From Winogradskyella sp. UBA3174 (lineage in GTDB: Bacteria > Bacteroidota > Bacteroidia > Flavobacteriales > Flavobacteriaceae), in the NCBI RefSeq assembly GCF_002364335.1, contig NZ_DEXW01000042.1:14803-78802 (forward strand): a DNA stretch of 64,000 nucleotides. Reading direction: 5' to 3'. Below, one piece after another: positions 1-9,632 of this stretch (its first letter is position 1; every line of letters begins with the position of its first letter). Under the pieces are notes generated by a model. It worked only from the letters and a program-made list of their open reading frames with translations, was not told the DNA's origin and did no database searches. Position numbers and translations under genes: made by a program.

Positions 1-730
1 AATCATTTAAAGGGAACGTCGCATTAAAGGGCATTATTGAAGTTCTTATCTCATCTATTGCAGAATGAAGCGATACAGCCAATTTAAACTTTACCTCATC
101 ATCTGCCATTTTCTTTATCATTTTTGGCACTCCAGATGTAGAAACTACAATACGCTTTGGCGACATGCCTAAACCTTCTGGTGAGGTTATTTTGTCTATA
201 GCTTTAATAACATTATTGTAATTCATGAGTGGTTCACCCATACCCATAAATACAATATTACTTAATGGTCTATTATGATATAAACGGCTTTCATTATCTA
301 TTGCGACTACTTGATCGTATATTTCATCTGGATTTAGATTACGCATGCGCTTTAACCTAGACGTTGCACAAAATTTGCAATCTAAACTACAACCAACCTG
401 AGAAGACACACAAGCCGTTGTACGAGACCCTGTTGGTATTAACACAGATTCTACAATTAAATCGTCATGTAATCTTACAGCATTCTTTATAGTACCATCA
501 GAGCTGCGTTGCATCTGATCTACCTTAATATGATTAATCACGAAGTTATCCTCTAAAACTTGACGCGTTTCTAAGGACACATTAGTCATATCCTCAAAGC
601 TGTATGCTGACTTTTTCCATAACCACTCGTAAACCTGATTACCTCTAAAAGCCTTATCTCCTTGCTTTACAAAGAATTCTCTGAGTTGCTCTTTAGTTAG
701 TGCGCGTATGTCTTTCTTTTTAACTTCCAT
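1..730 (-). CDS. rlmN: RlmN, 23S rRNA/tRNA adenine-C2 methyltransferase (3' part missing)
   Basis: Radical-SAM enzyme that methylates C2 of A2503 in 23S rRNA and A37 of some tRNAs. The frame is open from the ATG at 730 to the window edge, about 243 codons of a family that is usually near 350. The radical-SAM cluster motif is visible as CSLDCKFCATS, followed by the family stretches NIVFMGMGEPLMNY and VSTSGVPK. The C-terminal third, with the second catalytic cysteine, lies outside the window. It follows queA on the same strand but a terminator stands between them, so it probably has its own promoter in the short gap. Identification is firm; only the truncation at the window edge limits it. Confidence 0.95.
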   Translation of the reverse strand, partial: MEVKKKDIRALTKEQLREFFVKQGDKAFRGNQVYEWLWKKSAYSFEDMTNVSLETRQVLEDNFVINHIKVDQMQRSSDGTIKNAVRLHDDLIVESVLIPTGSRTTACVSSQVGCSLDCKFCATSRLKRMRNLNPDEIYDQVVAIDNESRLYHNRPLSNIVFMGMGEPLMNYNNVIKAIDKITSPEGLGMSPKRIVVSTSGVPKMIKKMADDEVKFKLAVSLHSAIDEIRTSIMPFNATFPLND

Positions 731-770
731 CTGTTGCAAAAATACTTAAATGCATTGGTTTACTTCACAA

Positions 771-800
771 ATAAAAAAAAGCCTCAATTAAGAGGCTTCT
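771..800 (-). terminator. Rho-independent terminator after queA
   Basis: The stem AGCCTC/GAGGCT (780-797 with loop) is followed on the minus strand by a run of eight T (plus-strand A run at 772-780). It stands 22 bases past the queA stop and before rlmN. Confidence 0.85.
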
Positions 801-821
801 TTTATTCTTTATAATTCTTAA

Positions 822-1871
822 TTAAATGATAAGCATAGCATCACCATAAGAATAAAATTTATACTTTTCTTTTACAGCTTCTTCATAAGCCTTTTTCATA
901 AAATCATGACCTGCGAAAGCAGATACCATCATTAATAAAGTAGACTTTGGTGTGTGGAAGTTAGTAATCATAGCATTAGCAATACTAAATTCATATGGAG
1001 GAAAAATAAATTTATTAGTCCATCCTTCATAATCATTTAATCTACCAACAGATGATACCGCACTCTCTACAGTTCTCATAGATGTTGTACCTACTGCACA
1101 AACACGTCTCTTGTGTTCAATACCATTATTGACTATAGCTGCAGATGCTTCTGTAATAATAATTTCTTCACTATCCATTTTATGCTTAGATAAATCTTCA
1201 ACCTCAACTGGGTTAAATGTACCTAAACCTACATGTAAAGTTACTTCTGCCAGTTCTACACCTTTAATTTCTAACCGTTTTAACAAGTGCTTAGAAAAAT
1301 GCAATCCGGCTGTAGGAGCTGCTACTGCACCTTCATTTTTTGCATATATAGTTTGGTAACGCTCTTCATCTTCTGGCTCAACCTCTCTATTTATATATTT
1401 TGGAAGAGGTGTTTCACCTAATTCCGTCAATTTTTTTCTAAAATCATGGTAAGAACCATCATACAAGAAACGCAATGTACGTCCTCTAGACGTTGTATTG
1501 TCAATAACCTCTGCTACTAAAGTTTCGTCTTCACCAAAATATAACTTATTACCAATTCTAATCTTACGTGCAGGATCTACTAGAACATCCCAAAGACGTT
1601 GATCTTGGTTAAGTTCGCGCAATAAAAATACTTCAATCCTAGCTCCTGTTTTCTCCTTGTTACCATAGAGTCTTGCAGGAAAAACTTTAGTATTATTAAG
1701 AATCATCACATCACCTTCATCAAAATAATCGATAATATCTTTGAACTGCTTGTGCTCAATGGTTTGCTTTGCTCTATTAAGCACCATTAATCGCGACTCA
1801 TCTCTGTGTTCTGACGGATGCTCGGCTAATAATTCGTCTGGAAGATCAAAACTAAAATGTGATAATTTCAT
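822..1871 (-). CDS. queA: QueA, S-adenosylmethionine:tRNA ribosyltransferase-isomerase
   Basis: Transfers and isomerises the ribosyl group of SAM onto preQ1 at position 34 of tRNA to give epoxyqueuosine, the penultimate step of queuosine synthesis in the cytoplasm. The 349-residue length is normal for the family. Family stretches are visible along the whole protein: LPDELLAEHPSEHRDESRLM at the N-terminus, NNTKVFPARLYGNKEKTGA, then AAPTAGLHFSKHLL, TLHVGLGTFNPVEVED and NFHTPKSTLLMMVSAFAG near the C-terminus. The ATG at 1871 gives the usual start MKLSHFSFDLP. It follows aroA by 70 bases on the same strand and ends at its own terminator. No queuosine riboswitch was seen upstream. Confidence 0.96.
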   Translation of the reverse strand: MKLSHFSFDLPDELLAEHPSEHRDESRLMVLNRAKQTIEHKQFKDIIDYFDEGDVMILNNTKVFPARLYGNKEKTGARIEVFLLRELNQDQRLWDVLVDPARKIRIGNKLYFGEDETLVAEVIDNTTSRGRTLRFLYDGSYHDFRKKLTELGETPLPKYINREVEPEDEERYQTIYAKNEGAVAAPTAGLHFSKHLLKRLEIKGVELAEVTLHVGLGTFNPVEVEDLSKHKMDSEEIIITEASAAIVNNGIEHKRRVCAVGTTSMRTVESAVSSVGRLNDYEGWTNKFIFPPYEFSIANAMITNFHTPKSTLLMMVSAFAGHDFMKKAYEEAVKEKYKFYSYGDAMLII

Positions 1872-1941
1872 GTGTATGTTTTATTTTTTTAGAATTGCAA
1901 ATATACAATCTCGAGATAGGCCTTGTCAAGTAAATAGATGT

Positions 1942-3171
1942 TTATTTTATAATGAAGCCTACAGCCTTTAAATCTTCCCAAAATTGTGGGTATGATTTAG
2001 ACACCACATTAGCTTCTTTAATAGCAATAGAAGTCTTTAATGCTAAAGGGGCAAATGCCATAGCCATTCTATGATCTTTATAGGTTTCTATCTCAATAGC
2101 GCTTACTATAGTATCTGAAGCCTTAAGGAGTAATGAGTTCTCTGTAATAACAACGTCTGCACCTAATTTTTCCAACTCGGTTTTAAGGGCTATTAATCGG
2201 TCAGTCTCTTTTATTTTTAGCGTATGTAAACCTTTCATATGACAACCAATTCCTAAACCAAATGCTGTCACTGCAATGGTCTGTGCAATATCTGGTGCAT
2301 TTGCTAAGTCTAAATCAATTACTGTTTTAGAATTAGTAGTCGCTAATTTTTGGAGTATAACCGTAGTACTCTTAAATGTTGTTTGAACACCAAAACTTTG
2401 ATAAATCTCAGCTAAAACTGCATCTCCTTGTAGTGATTTTTCTTTGTAAGAGGCTATTGTAATCTCTGTACCTAAATCACTTAAAGCTACAATACTATAC
2501 CAGTAAGATGCAGATGACCAATCTGACTCTACAGTTAACACCTTAGGTTTTAAAATATCTTTATTGGGCTTTACTGTTATGATATTCTTTTGAAAACTTG
2601 TCTGTACATCTATCTCATTCAACAAACTCAAAGTCATGTTTATGTATGGTACTGAAGTTATTTTTCCATCTAAGACTAACTCTATTCCGTCTTCAAGTTT
2701 TGAAGCTATTAACAGTAAAGCCGAAATATATTGACTGCTTACATTGGCTTTTAAAGTTACTTTATTATTGGTTAGTTTTCTACCAATTATTTTTAATGGC
2801 GGAAAACCATCATTTTCTAAATATGAAATATCAGCTCCTAGCGCTCTTAAAGCATCTACCAATATTTTTATTGGTCGCTCTTTCATACGATCAGAACCTG
2901 TTAACGTAATTTCTCGTCCTTCTTGCACAGAAAAATAAGCGGTAAGAAATCGCATTGCTGTACCTGCATGATGAATATCTATAGTATCTTCTTGAGACTT
3001 TAATGCCTTCTGCATTAATACAGAATCATCTGAATTAGATACATTATCTATACTAATTTGAGGATATAAAGCTTTTAATAAAAGTAAACGATTAGACTCA
3101 CTCTTTGAGCCTGTTATTTTTATTGATGATTGACGATTTGCTATTGAAGATTTATGAATTTTAATATCCAT
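1942..3171 (-). CDS. aroA: AroA, 3-phosphoshikimate 1-carboxyvinyltransferase (EPSP synthase)
   Basis: Joins phosphoenolpyruvate to shikimate-3-phosphate, step six of the shikimate pathway that feeds the aromatic operon at 17787-21722. The 409-residue protein is slightly short for the family. Motifs seen: GSKSESNRLLLLKAL near residue 22 (phosphoshikimate binding), HAGTAMRFLTAYFS (the conserved NAGTA loop, here HAGTA), SDRMKERPI, and KIKETDRLIALKTELEKLGA late in the protein. The N-terminus MDIKIHKSSIANRQSSIK is a little longer than usual but no better start exists. It lies 48 bases after the MazG-like gene in a minus-strand run. Confidence 0.95.
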   Translation of the reverse strand: MDIKIHKSSIANRQSSIKITGSKSESNRLLLLKALYPQISIDNVSNSDDSVLMQKALKSQEDTIDIHHAGTAMRFLTAYFSVQEGREITLTGSDRMKERPIKILVDALRALGADISYLENDGFPPLKIIGRKLTNNKVTLKANVSSQYISALLLIASKLEDGIELVLDGKITSVPYINMTLSLLNEIDVQTSFQKNIITVKPNKDILKPKVLTVESDWSSASYWYSIVALSDLGTEITIASYKEKSLQGDAVLAEIYQSFGVQTTFKSTTVILQKLATTNSKTVIDLDLANAPDIAQTIAVTAFGLGIGCHMKGLHTLKIKETDRLIALKTELEKLGADVVITENSLLLKASDTIVSAIEIETYKDHRMAMAFAPLALKTSIAIKEANVVSKSYPQFWEDLKAVGFIIK

Positions 3172-3219
3172 TAATTTGAAAAATATGAGTTCCGCACTAA
3201 CTAATTTTAAGTTACAAAG

Positions 3220-3546
3220 CTACTTCAATTTCTCATTATTATGATGCCTATCGTGATCGCGTTTTGTTTTTTTATCTAATTTTTTATCAAACGCTTCCTG
3301 TAAATCTATACCTGTTTGGTTGGCTAGACATAACACCACAAACATAACATCTGCCAATTCCTCACCTAAATCCTTATTTTTATCGCTCTCCTTTTCACTT
3401 TGCTCTCCATAGCGCCTTGCTATAATTCGAGCTACTTCACCTACTTCTTCTGTTAATTGAGCCATATTGGTTAACTCATTAAAGTATCTTACCCCATGCT
3501 CTTTAATCCAATTATCAACTTCGGTTTGCGCGTTTTTAATATCCAT
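3220..3546 (-). CDS. MazG-like nucleotide pyrophosphohydrolase
   Basis: Small all-alpha NTP pyrophosphohydrolase of the MazG/dUTPase-like fold, probably removing non-canonical or excess nucleoside triphosphates in the cytoplasm. The 108 residues carry the magnesium-binding pairs LTEEVGEVARII (residues about 31-42) and GEELADVMFVVLC (about 61-73), the EExxE/EExxD pattern of the family. The start is 2 bases from the stop of the preceding DUF3857 gene (3549), so the two are transcribed together. The true substrate cannot be read from the sequence. Confidence 0.88.
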   Translation of the reverse strand: MDIKNAQTEVDNWIKEHGVRYFNELTNMAQLTEEVGEVARIIARRYGEQSEKESDKNKDLGEELADVMFVVLCLANQTGIDLQEAFDKKLDKKTKRDHDRHHNNEKLK

Positions 3547-3548
3547 AA

Positions 3549-5573
3549 TTATGATTTAGTGAGTACAATTTGTTCCGCTTGCTTTTCTATAGTTTTCTCA
3601 AAAAATGCTTTGAAATCGCTATAATCAGAAGGCTCTATATAAGGGTTGTTAATTTGAAAATCTACTTTGAGCTGTAGGTATTTACCATTTAATTTAGCTA
3701 GGTATACAAATCTAGCCTCACCGCCTTTAAATTCTATTGCTAAAGTTTGTGGAAGTGACTCTACTTTATAGCCTTCTGGCAAAGCAATATTAACTAAATA
3801 TTTATCTTGGTAAGAAACTACAAAATCTATAGGATAACTGCGTTCTTCTAACTTAAACAGACTCTCTTTAGTGCCCATAAATAACAAAGGAGTAAAATAT
3901 AAGTTACCACCAATGTCGTCTACCGCATCAGTTAACTCATAATCATAAGATACTTTAACCGATTGTGATATGTCTTTATCATTCTCGTAATTTAATTCGC
4001 TTATAACTAAATCCCCTTTATCAGCTTCTAAAGCCTTAATGTGATCCTCTGTACTAACGTTAGTATATCTTTTTCTATAATTTAATGCTGAATATGATGT
4101 CATATTTTGTCTTACTTTACCCGTTGCTGATAAATCAGCATTTAAAGTAACATTAAGCATTGAGCTTTCTGTAGATTTCTTGTTAGACTTCAAGTTTATC
4201 CATCTAGAAGAACCATCTTCATCTAAGACACGACCTTGCCAATTTAATACACGCATCGGTAACACATTATTTGTACTGTAAGGTTCTGTAGCATCTATTA
4301 ACAGATAGTTATCTCCACTCTGAACCATACAAATAACATAGTTAAAGCCTTCTCTTGTTGGAAATAAAGGAAATCCATTATTTCTTGTACTTACCAAAAC
4401 CGGATTTGCATTTACACCTTGAGAACGTAACATTGCCGTTACTAAAAGGTTGATATCTGCAACATTCCCCTCGCCTTCCTTATAAGCATTTCTTATTCCT
4501 TTTTGCGCATATTTACCATAAGTACCATTCCACTTCACTTTAGATTTAACTAAATTTTCTACTAGAAATGCTTTTTGAAAATCATCTTCAACACCATCCG
4601 TAAGCGCATTTAAATCATCTTTAAAAAAACTAGACTTATCTAATTGTTTTCCAAAATTATCGCTTTCATAGATTGTTTTTGAAACCTTATCCCAGGTAGA
4701 TGTGAAGGATTTTGTTATTACACCATCAGCATTTACAAATGCAGATAGCTCCATACTAAGTTTAGCTTTGTAATTATTTATATTACCTGCAAAAGACTCT
4801 GCAGCTAAGGAAGGTATATCTACTTCGTTAAGTTGCACAATAGTTTCTACATAATCTACTGAGTTTACACCAAAAGAACCACCTGTAGTATTATCTGAGC
4901 GTGTAGAGGTTGAGCCAGAGCCACCTGTATTAATATTTTTTTGCTTAATACTTTCCGTCATTTGAGCTCTAAATATAGCCTTAGGGTTTAAAAACCTATT
5001 GTAGCTACGAAACTGTGGAGTCGCAATTTTAACATCTAGCTTATTCAATGGTACATTATACTGTAAATCGATATCATCTATAAGCGGAGAGCTTGAGGTT
5101 ACTTTGTATGTGTATTCTAAAACAGAGCCTACTTTAACATTAGGTAAAATAAAAGACTCTGCTGAATAGTTCTCTGACATTTCTTCTTCAAAAACAGCAC
5201 TCCCCTTTAACTTATCTTTTTTTATTTTGCCTTCTTCTAAGTTATAGGTGCATCCTTTTAAACCTTTAACATTTTCTTTAACAGCACTGCTACCCTTATA
5301 AAGGTAAACTTTTTTGTTAGCCCAATCAAAACCGTCTTCATTATAAATTTTTATTCGCATTTGAACAGTACGCTCCTGTACAAAACCTAAATTCTTATTA
5401 TAAACAAACGAAATCTGTTCATTTCTATATAATATAGCTGCGTTTGCAGCTGAGTCTTTTGGGTGAAATTTTTCTTTTAGTTCTGTTTTTGAAACTTTAC
5501 CAAAATCATAATTTTGTCCTTGTAATTGACTAAATGATAAAGTAATTGTGAGAATAAATATTAGTTTTTTCAT
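3549..5573 (-). CDS. DUF3857/transglutaminase-like exported protein, catalytic residues lost
   Basis: A 674-residue protein with signal peptide (MKKLIFILTITLSFSQLQGQ), an N-terminal DUF3857 beta domain (about 45-260), a transglutaminase-like domain (about 320-430) and a C-terminal beta domain. It is a paralogue of its upstream neighbour at 5604. In the transglutaminase core the cysteine expected after the G-N/Y-A-D segment is replaced: residues 369-376 read GNVADINL. The histidine position reads FNYVICMV, while the aspartate region LLIDATEP is kept. It is therefore probably not an active transglutaminase or peptidase and may be a structural or binding protein in the periplasm. Function unknown. 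Confidence 0.85.
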   Translation of the reverse strand: MKKLIFILTITLSFSQLQGQNYDFGKVSKTELKEKFHPKDSAANAAILYRNEQISFVYNKNLGFVQERTVQMRIKIYNEDGFDWANKKVYLYKGSSAVKENVKGLKGCTYNLEEGKIKKDKLKGSAVFEEEMSENYSAESFILPNVKVGSVLEYTYKVTSSSPLIDDIDLQYNVPLNKLDVKIATPQFRSYNRFLNPKAIFRAQMTESIKQKNINTGGSGSTSTRSDNTTGGSFGVNSVDYVETIVQLNEVDIPSLAAESFAGNINNYKAKLSMELSAFVNADGVITKSFTSTWDKVSKTIYESDNFGKQLDKSSFFKDDLNALTDGVEDDFQKAFLVENLVKSKVKWNGTYGKYAQKGIRNAYKEGEGNVADINLLVTAMLRSQGVNANPVLVSTRNNGFPLFPTREGFNYVICMVQSGDNYLLIDATEPYSTNNVLPMRVLNWQGRVLDEDGSSRWINLKSNKKSTESSMLNVTLNADLSATGKVRQNMTSYSALNYRKRYTNVSTEDHIKALEADKGDLVISELNYENDKDISQSVKVSYDYELTDAVDDIGGNLYFTPLLFMGTKESLFKLEERSYPIDFVVSYQDKYLVNIALPEGYKVESLPQTLAIEFKGGEARFVYLAKLNGKYLQLKVDFQINNPYIEPSDYSDFKAFFEKTIEKQAEQIVLTKS

Positions 5574-5603
5574 AATAGGTGGTGATGTTGATTTTTTAGT
5601 TGA

Positions 5604-7508
5604 TTAAAGCTTAACGAATACGATTTTAGACTTATCGTTTTTTACGATTTGTTTTCTAAAATCTCTGTAAGCCGAATAATCTTCTTTGTTGTAGTTTCCT
5701 TTATTAAGGATATAAGTTCTTGTATACTTTAATTTATTTCCATCTAGGGCTTCAAGTTTGTATTTATAGATTCCGAACTTAGTTTCGATTTCTTCACCAT
5801 CAGACATAGCCTCTACTTTTAAACTCTCTGGGTATTGAATTATAAATTCATCGACATCTTTAAAAGCACGATCTATCTTAAACTCTAATTTTCTATTAGG
5901 ATATCTTGGAGGAATATTTGTAACTCTATTAAACATATTAGGTTGTAATATGAGCCTGCTACCTGTTTTTGATGCATAATTATTAGATGCTAATTTAATG
6001 TCTTCTGTATAAATTACATTAGCCTTGTCATTAACAATGTTAATTGCGCTGATACTTATGTTGTTGATATTATCCCAATAGTCTTTATAGTGTAATTGTT
6101 GATCTCTTTCGGTTTTTTTCTCAATACCATCATGTAAGCCATATTGAAAACCTGTTGTTTCAATAGTAACTGAAGCTTCAAAACCACCTGTTTCGTCTAA
6201 CGTTACTGATGCATTTGTTTTCTGTACGCTATCATCTGCCGCATATATCTTTGTGTGAACAATTTCACCACCTTCGGGCTTAACTAATAACACGTCTCTA
6301 TCATCTGTAAAACCAGCAGTAAATCCGAATGGATTTGTTTGACTTGTGCACTCTAAAAATATATTTTCATCATCATTAGGCACACATAAAATAGCATGAT
6401 TTCCTTGAACAGATGAAAAATCACTATCTAAATCTCTAATACTTTTACCACCATAAACCAAAGTGTAATAAGACGGTACTTCTACAGCTTCTAAAAGTGC
6501 TTTTGTATAATTGGTAAGCCCCTTACAATCTGCATAACCTAGCTTATCTACGTCATCTGCTAACATGGGTTTCCATCCACCAATACCAACTTGTATACTA
6601 ATGTAGCGTGTTCGCTCTTGCATATAATTATAGACTAGTTTGGCACGCTCTATTTTATTATCTATACCAGCTGTTAAATCCCTAACCTCATCTATTGTTG
6701 CTTGTGGTATTTGGTCTGTTCCAGTTAATAATCTGTCGTACATCCATTTCCCAAAGTCCGTCCAATCATTATTTAAACCTTCTACACCCATCATATTAAA
6801 CTTTCTAAGTGCAACCTTAAAACGTGGAACAATAACTAGTAAATCTGGTGTGTAGGCTTCATATTTAATGCCTTCAATATTTTTGGCAATGAAGTGATTT
6901 TGAGAAACTTCTTCGATATTAAAATTTATAAAGTTTTCTTTTTTTGTTTTAAGTTCTAAACCAGCCGAATTAATTATTTCATACTCTGCATGTTCTATAC
7001 TTACAAAATAGCTATCTACAGGTGTCCAATTTGGGAAAAAGGCTGTAGTGCTTGTTACAACTTCAGAGGTGTATTCTACCGTGTAAGGATATTTATTCGG
7101 AGTATAGCTCATGTACTTAACGCGATCATCTTCGTAAATAGATATATCGCTAACAGCACTAGCATCAACAAAATCCCTTTCTTTAACTTTTTTTATCTCT
7201 TCACCAAAAGCATCATAAATACGAGCTTCCATTTTTACTATCTTCCTATTATCATCGTAAGATTCTGCTGCATTCACTCTATTCTTACCGTATTTATTAA
7301 AAACTGTAACAATACGCTTTGTCTTTACATTAATTTGGTCGTAGCTAACAATTTCTACTGTTTGCTTTTCAAATCTAACAACGGCATTGGCTTTTGCTTT
7401 TAGCTCGCTTGAAATAAATAAAGAACTATAATCTTTATCAGATTGCGAAAAAATAGAAAACGAAATACAAATTAAAATAAATGAAAGTACTGGTTTTAAT
7501 CCTGGCAT
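5604..7508 (-). CDS. DUF3857/transglutaminase-like exported protein, catalytic Cys and His present
   Basis: A 634-residue protein with an N-terminal hydrophobic export signal, a DUF3857 domain (about 45-240) and a transglutaminase-like core (about 285-395). The core keeps Cys328 in GYADCKGLTNYTKALLEA and His371 in GNHAILCVP; the third position reads FLECTSQ, with Glu386 where an Asp is usual. That contrasts with the tandem paralogue at 3549, which has lost Cys and His. The two genes are 30 bases apart in one orientation and likely one transcript. The pair may work as one active and one inactive partner in the periplasm, but the substrate is unknown. Confidence 0.87.
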   Translation of the reverse strand: MPGLKPVLSFILICISFSIFSQSDKDYSSLFISSELKAKANAVVRFEKQTVEIVSYDQINVKTKRIVTVFNKYGKNRVNAAESYDDNRKIVKMEARIYDAFGEEIKKVKERDFVDASAVSDISIYEDDRVKYMSYTPNKYPYTVEYTSEVVTSTTAFFPNWTPVDSYFVSIEHAEYEIINSAGLELKTKKENFINFNIEEVSQNHFIAKNIEGIKYEAYTPDLLVIVPRFKVALRKFNMMGVEGLNNDWTDFGKWMYDRLLTGTDQIPQATIDEVRDLTAGIDNKIERAKLVYNYMQERTRYISIQVGIGGWKPMLADDVDKLGYADCKGLTNYTKALLEAVEVPSYYTLVYGGKSIRDLDSDFSSVQGNHAILCVPNDDENIFLECTSQTNPFGFTAGFTDDRDVLLVKPEGGEIVHTKIYAADDSVQKTNASVTLDETGGFEASVTIETTGFQYGLHDGIEKKTERDQQLHYKDYWDNINNISISAINIVNDKANVIYTEDIKLASNNYASKTGSRLILQPNMFNRVTNIPPRYPNRKLEFKIDRAFKDVDEFIIQYPESLKVEAMSDGEEIETKFGIYKYKLEALDGNKLKYTRTYILNKGNYNKEDYSAYRDFRKQIVKNDKSKIVFVKL

Positions 7509-7647
7509 ATAGAGAGTTTCAGTTTAGGAATTTAAATATAAAGAGGATTTGTATATTACCAAATAATTCTTGTGACATTTTACCTATATTTTTTTAAACC
7601 TTAGAAATACACGATTAAGTTCAGGTCATTATATCCTGTTGTCTCTT

Positions 7648-8149
7648 TTAAAAAAAAAAAACAACAATTAAAATAATAAAACATGGTATGGCAATATACT
7701 TTAACTCACTCAAAATGACATTTATTCCCCATTCTGAAAAAAACTTTTCAATACCTATTGGAGGCACTTTAATTTCTCTGAATGGAAAAAAGTAACTCGA
7801 ATTATCAAAAGGAATAAAAAAGCCAACTCCTTTACCTCCAGAAGTCATAGCATCTAAAACACCGTGAGATAGTGTTGACAGAAACAACACTATAACAAAA
7901 ATTGTTTTTGGTTTTTTCCAAATAAAAGGGATAGTAATCCACTACAAAGAACTGCAAATACTATAGAATGTGTAAAACCTCTATATCCTAATGGATGCGA
8001 ATAACTGATGCAAAAATTAAATACCAAAACATCTGAATCTGGCAGTATTGCGGAACCGATTGCTAAAAATAAAAGTAATTTATTTGATTTTGAATCTATA
8101 ACTTTGCCGCTGTGTACGCTACTAAGCCGTGACCAAAAATTGATGCCAT
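7648..8149 (-). pseudogene. Broken YdjM-like membrane-bound metal-dependent hydrolase
   Basis: The ATG at 8149 overlaps the dtd stop codon (TAATG), which is the expected operon position. The protein starts MASIFGHGLVAYTAA, then one base is missing and the frame shifts to KVIDSKSNKLLLFLAIGSAI and on through SDVLVFNFCISYSHPLGYRG. A second single-base loss near 7918 shifts the frame again to KTIFVIVLFLSTLSHGVLDA and onward to the stop at 7648. Assembled across the two lesions it gives a full family member of about 165 residues with the conserved His and Asp positions (SHPLGYRGFTHS, SHGVLDAMTSGG). Both lesions are single-base deletions. Real decay is likeliest; sequencing error cannot be excluded. 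Confidence 0.85.
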
Positions 8150-8601
8150 TATGCCCTGTCTTTAGAATCTATAATTAGAGTAACAGGTCCATCATTAACC
8201 AACTGCACTTTCATATCTGCAGCAAATTCTCCTGTTTGAATTTGCTTTTGTAATTCGACCTCAAGTGTTTCAATAAAGTTATGATATAATGGAATTGCAA
8301 CATCTGGTTTTGCTGCTTTAATGTAACTCGGACGATTTCCTTTTTTTGTACTTGCGTGCAGCGTGAACTGACTGACTAAAATAATATCTCCATTAGCCTC
8401 AATAATAGATGCATTCATAACGTTATTTGAGTCCGCAAAAATTCTAAGATTTACTATTTTTTTACAAAGCCAGTCGATATCTTCTTTTTTATCTTCTGGC
8501 ACAATACCTAAAAGTATTAAAAGACCTTTTTTTATAGACGCTACTTCATTATCATTAATTACAACCGAAGCTTCAGTAACTCTTTGCACAACTATTCTCA
8601 T
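8149..8601 (-). CDS. dtd: Dtd, D-aminoacyl-tRNA deacylase
   Basis: Hydrolyses D-aminoacyl-tRNA, and Gly-tRNA(Ala) in many species, as a proofreading step after tRNA charging; cytoplasmic homodimer. At 150 residues it has the standard length. Motifs: MRIVVQRVTEASVVI at the start, the catalytic SQFTLHA loop, and NDGPVTLIIDS at the end (the Gly-cisPro type GP motif). It overlaps rsgA by 4 bases (ATGA type), so the two are translationally coupled. Its stop overlaps the start of the broken hydrolase gene. Confidence 0.96.
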   Translation of the reverse strand: MRIVVQRVTEASVVINDNEVASIKKGLLILLGIVPEDKKEDIDWLCKKIVNLRIFADSNNVMNASIIEANGDIILVSQFTLHASTKKGNRPSYIKAAKPDVAIPLYHNFIETLEVELQKQIQTGEFAADMKVQLVNDGPVTLIIDSKDRA

Positions 8602-9548
8602 TCGTTATCCCAATTATCAGTTCGATAATGCTCATCTTCTCCTTCTAAAATCTGAACATAACTTTTATATCTTGAATACGATATAACATCATTCTCTAAA
8701 GCATCTTTTACAGCACATATTGGCTCTTTTAAATGCAAACAATTATTAAACTTACAGTCTTGTTTTAGTTTGAAGAATTCAGGAAAATAATCACCTATTT
8801 CTTCCTTTTCCATATCAACAACTCCAAAACCTTTTATACCTGGAGTATCTATGATAACGGCATCGAAGCTTAAATCGAACATCTCTGCAAATGTCGTTGT
8901 ATGCTGTCCTTGCATGTGCTGCTCAGAAATAGCCTTAGTTTTTAGATCTAGACTAGGCTCAATGGTATTTACAAGAGTAGATTTACCTACACCAGAATGG
9001 CCGGCAAACATACTCACTTTACCAAGCATCATTTGTTTTACCTCATCTATGTTTTGTCCTGTTATTGCAGAAATCTCAATACAGTCGTAACCAATTTTTC
9101 TGTATATACTCTCTAGATATTTTACCTCTAGCAAAGTCTCTTGGTCATAAGTATCTATTTTATTAAATAACAAAACAGTTTTTATAGAATAAGCTTCTGA
9201 AGTCACTAAAAACCGATCTATAAAGTTTGTAAATGTTGGTGGATTATCTATAGTTACTAATAAAAACACCTGATCTATATTAGAGGCTATAATATGAGTT
9301 TGCTTTGATAGGTTTACTGATTTACGTACAATGTAATTTTTACGTTCTTCAATACGATTAATAATACCTGTTTCTGTATTGTTTTTTGTTTCTAATTCAA
9401 ATTCAACTGTATCACCAACAGCAATAGGATTAGTGCTTTTTATACCTTGTAATCTAAAGCGACCTTTAATGCGGCATTCGTAGAATTTACCGTTCTTTGT
9501 TTTAACGGTGTACCAACTGCCTGTAGATTTATATACTATTCCTGTCAT
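8598..9548 (-). CDS. rsgA: RsgA, ribosome small-subunit-dependent GTPase
   Basis: Circularly permuted GTPase that helps late maturation of the 30S subunit. The 316 residues show an N-terminal OB fold (about 1-70, with KNYIVRKSVNLSKQTHIIAS after it), the G4 motif FNKID before the P-loop GHSGVGKSTLVN, then DTPGIKGFG, and a zinc-binding tail with CKFNNCLHLKEPICAV. The order G4-G1-G3 is the permutation that defines the family. It is first in the minus-strand cluster; the upstream gap holds a divergent broken gene. Confidence 0.96.
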   Translation of the reverse strand: MTGIVYKSTGSWYTVKTKNGKFYECRIKGRFRLQGIKSTNPIAVGDTVEFELETKNNTETGIINRIEERKNYIVRKSVNLSKQTHIIASNIDQVFLLVTIDNPPTFTNFIDRFLVTSEAYSIKTVLLFNKIDTYDQETLLEVKYLESIYRKIGYDCIEISAITGQNIDEVKQMMLGKVSMFAGHSGVGKSTLVNTIEPSLDLKTKAISEQHMQGQHTTTFAEMFDLSFDAVIIDTPGIKGFGVVDMEKEEIGDYFPEFFKLKQDCKFNNCLHLKEPICAVKDALENDVISYSRYKSYVQILEGEDEHYRTDNWDNE

Positions 9549-9632
9549 TTTATTTATTAGCCTTTAGCAAAGAAACGACTTTGTCGTAAAATATCATTAA
9601 TTTAGAACTACTAAAAATTAAATCAAAATATC

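Noticed and set aside
7648..7890. A separate 80-residue gene
   Set aside because: It is the last fragment of the frame-broken hydrolase and starts only at a GTG inside a conserved domain.
9571..9584. Short ACGAC/GTCGT hairpin after rsgA start region
   Set aside because: Five-pair stem without U-run; likely chance in this stretch.
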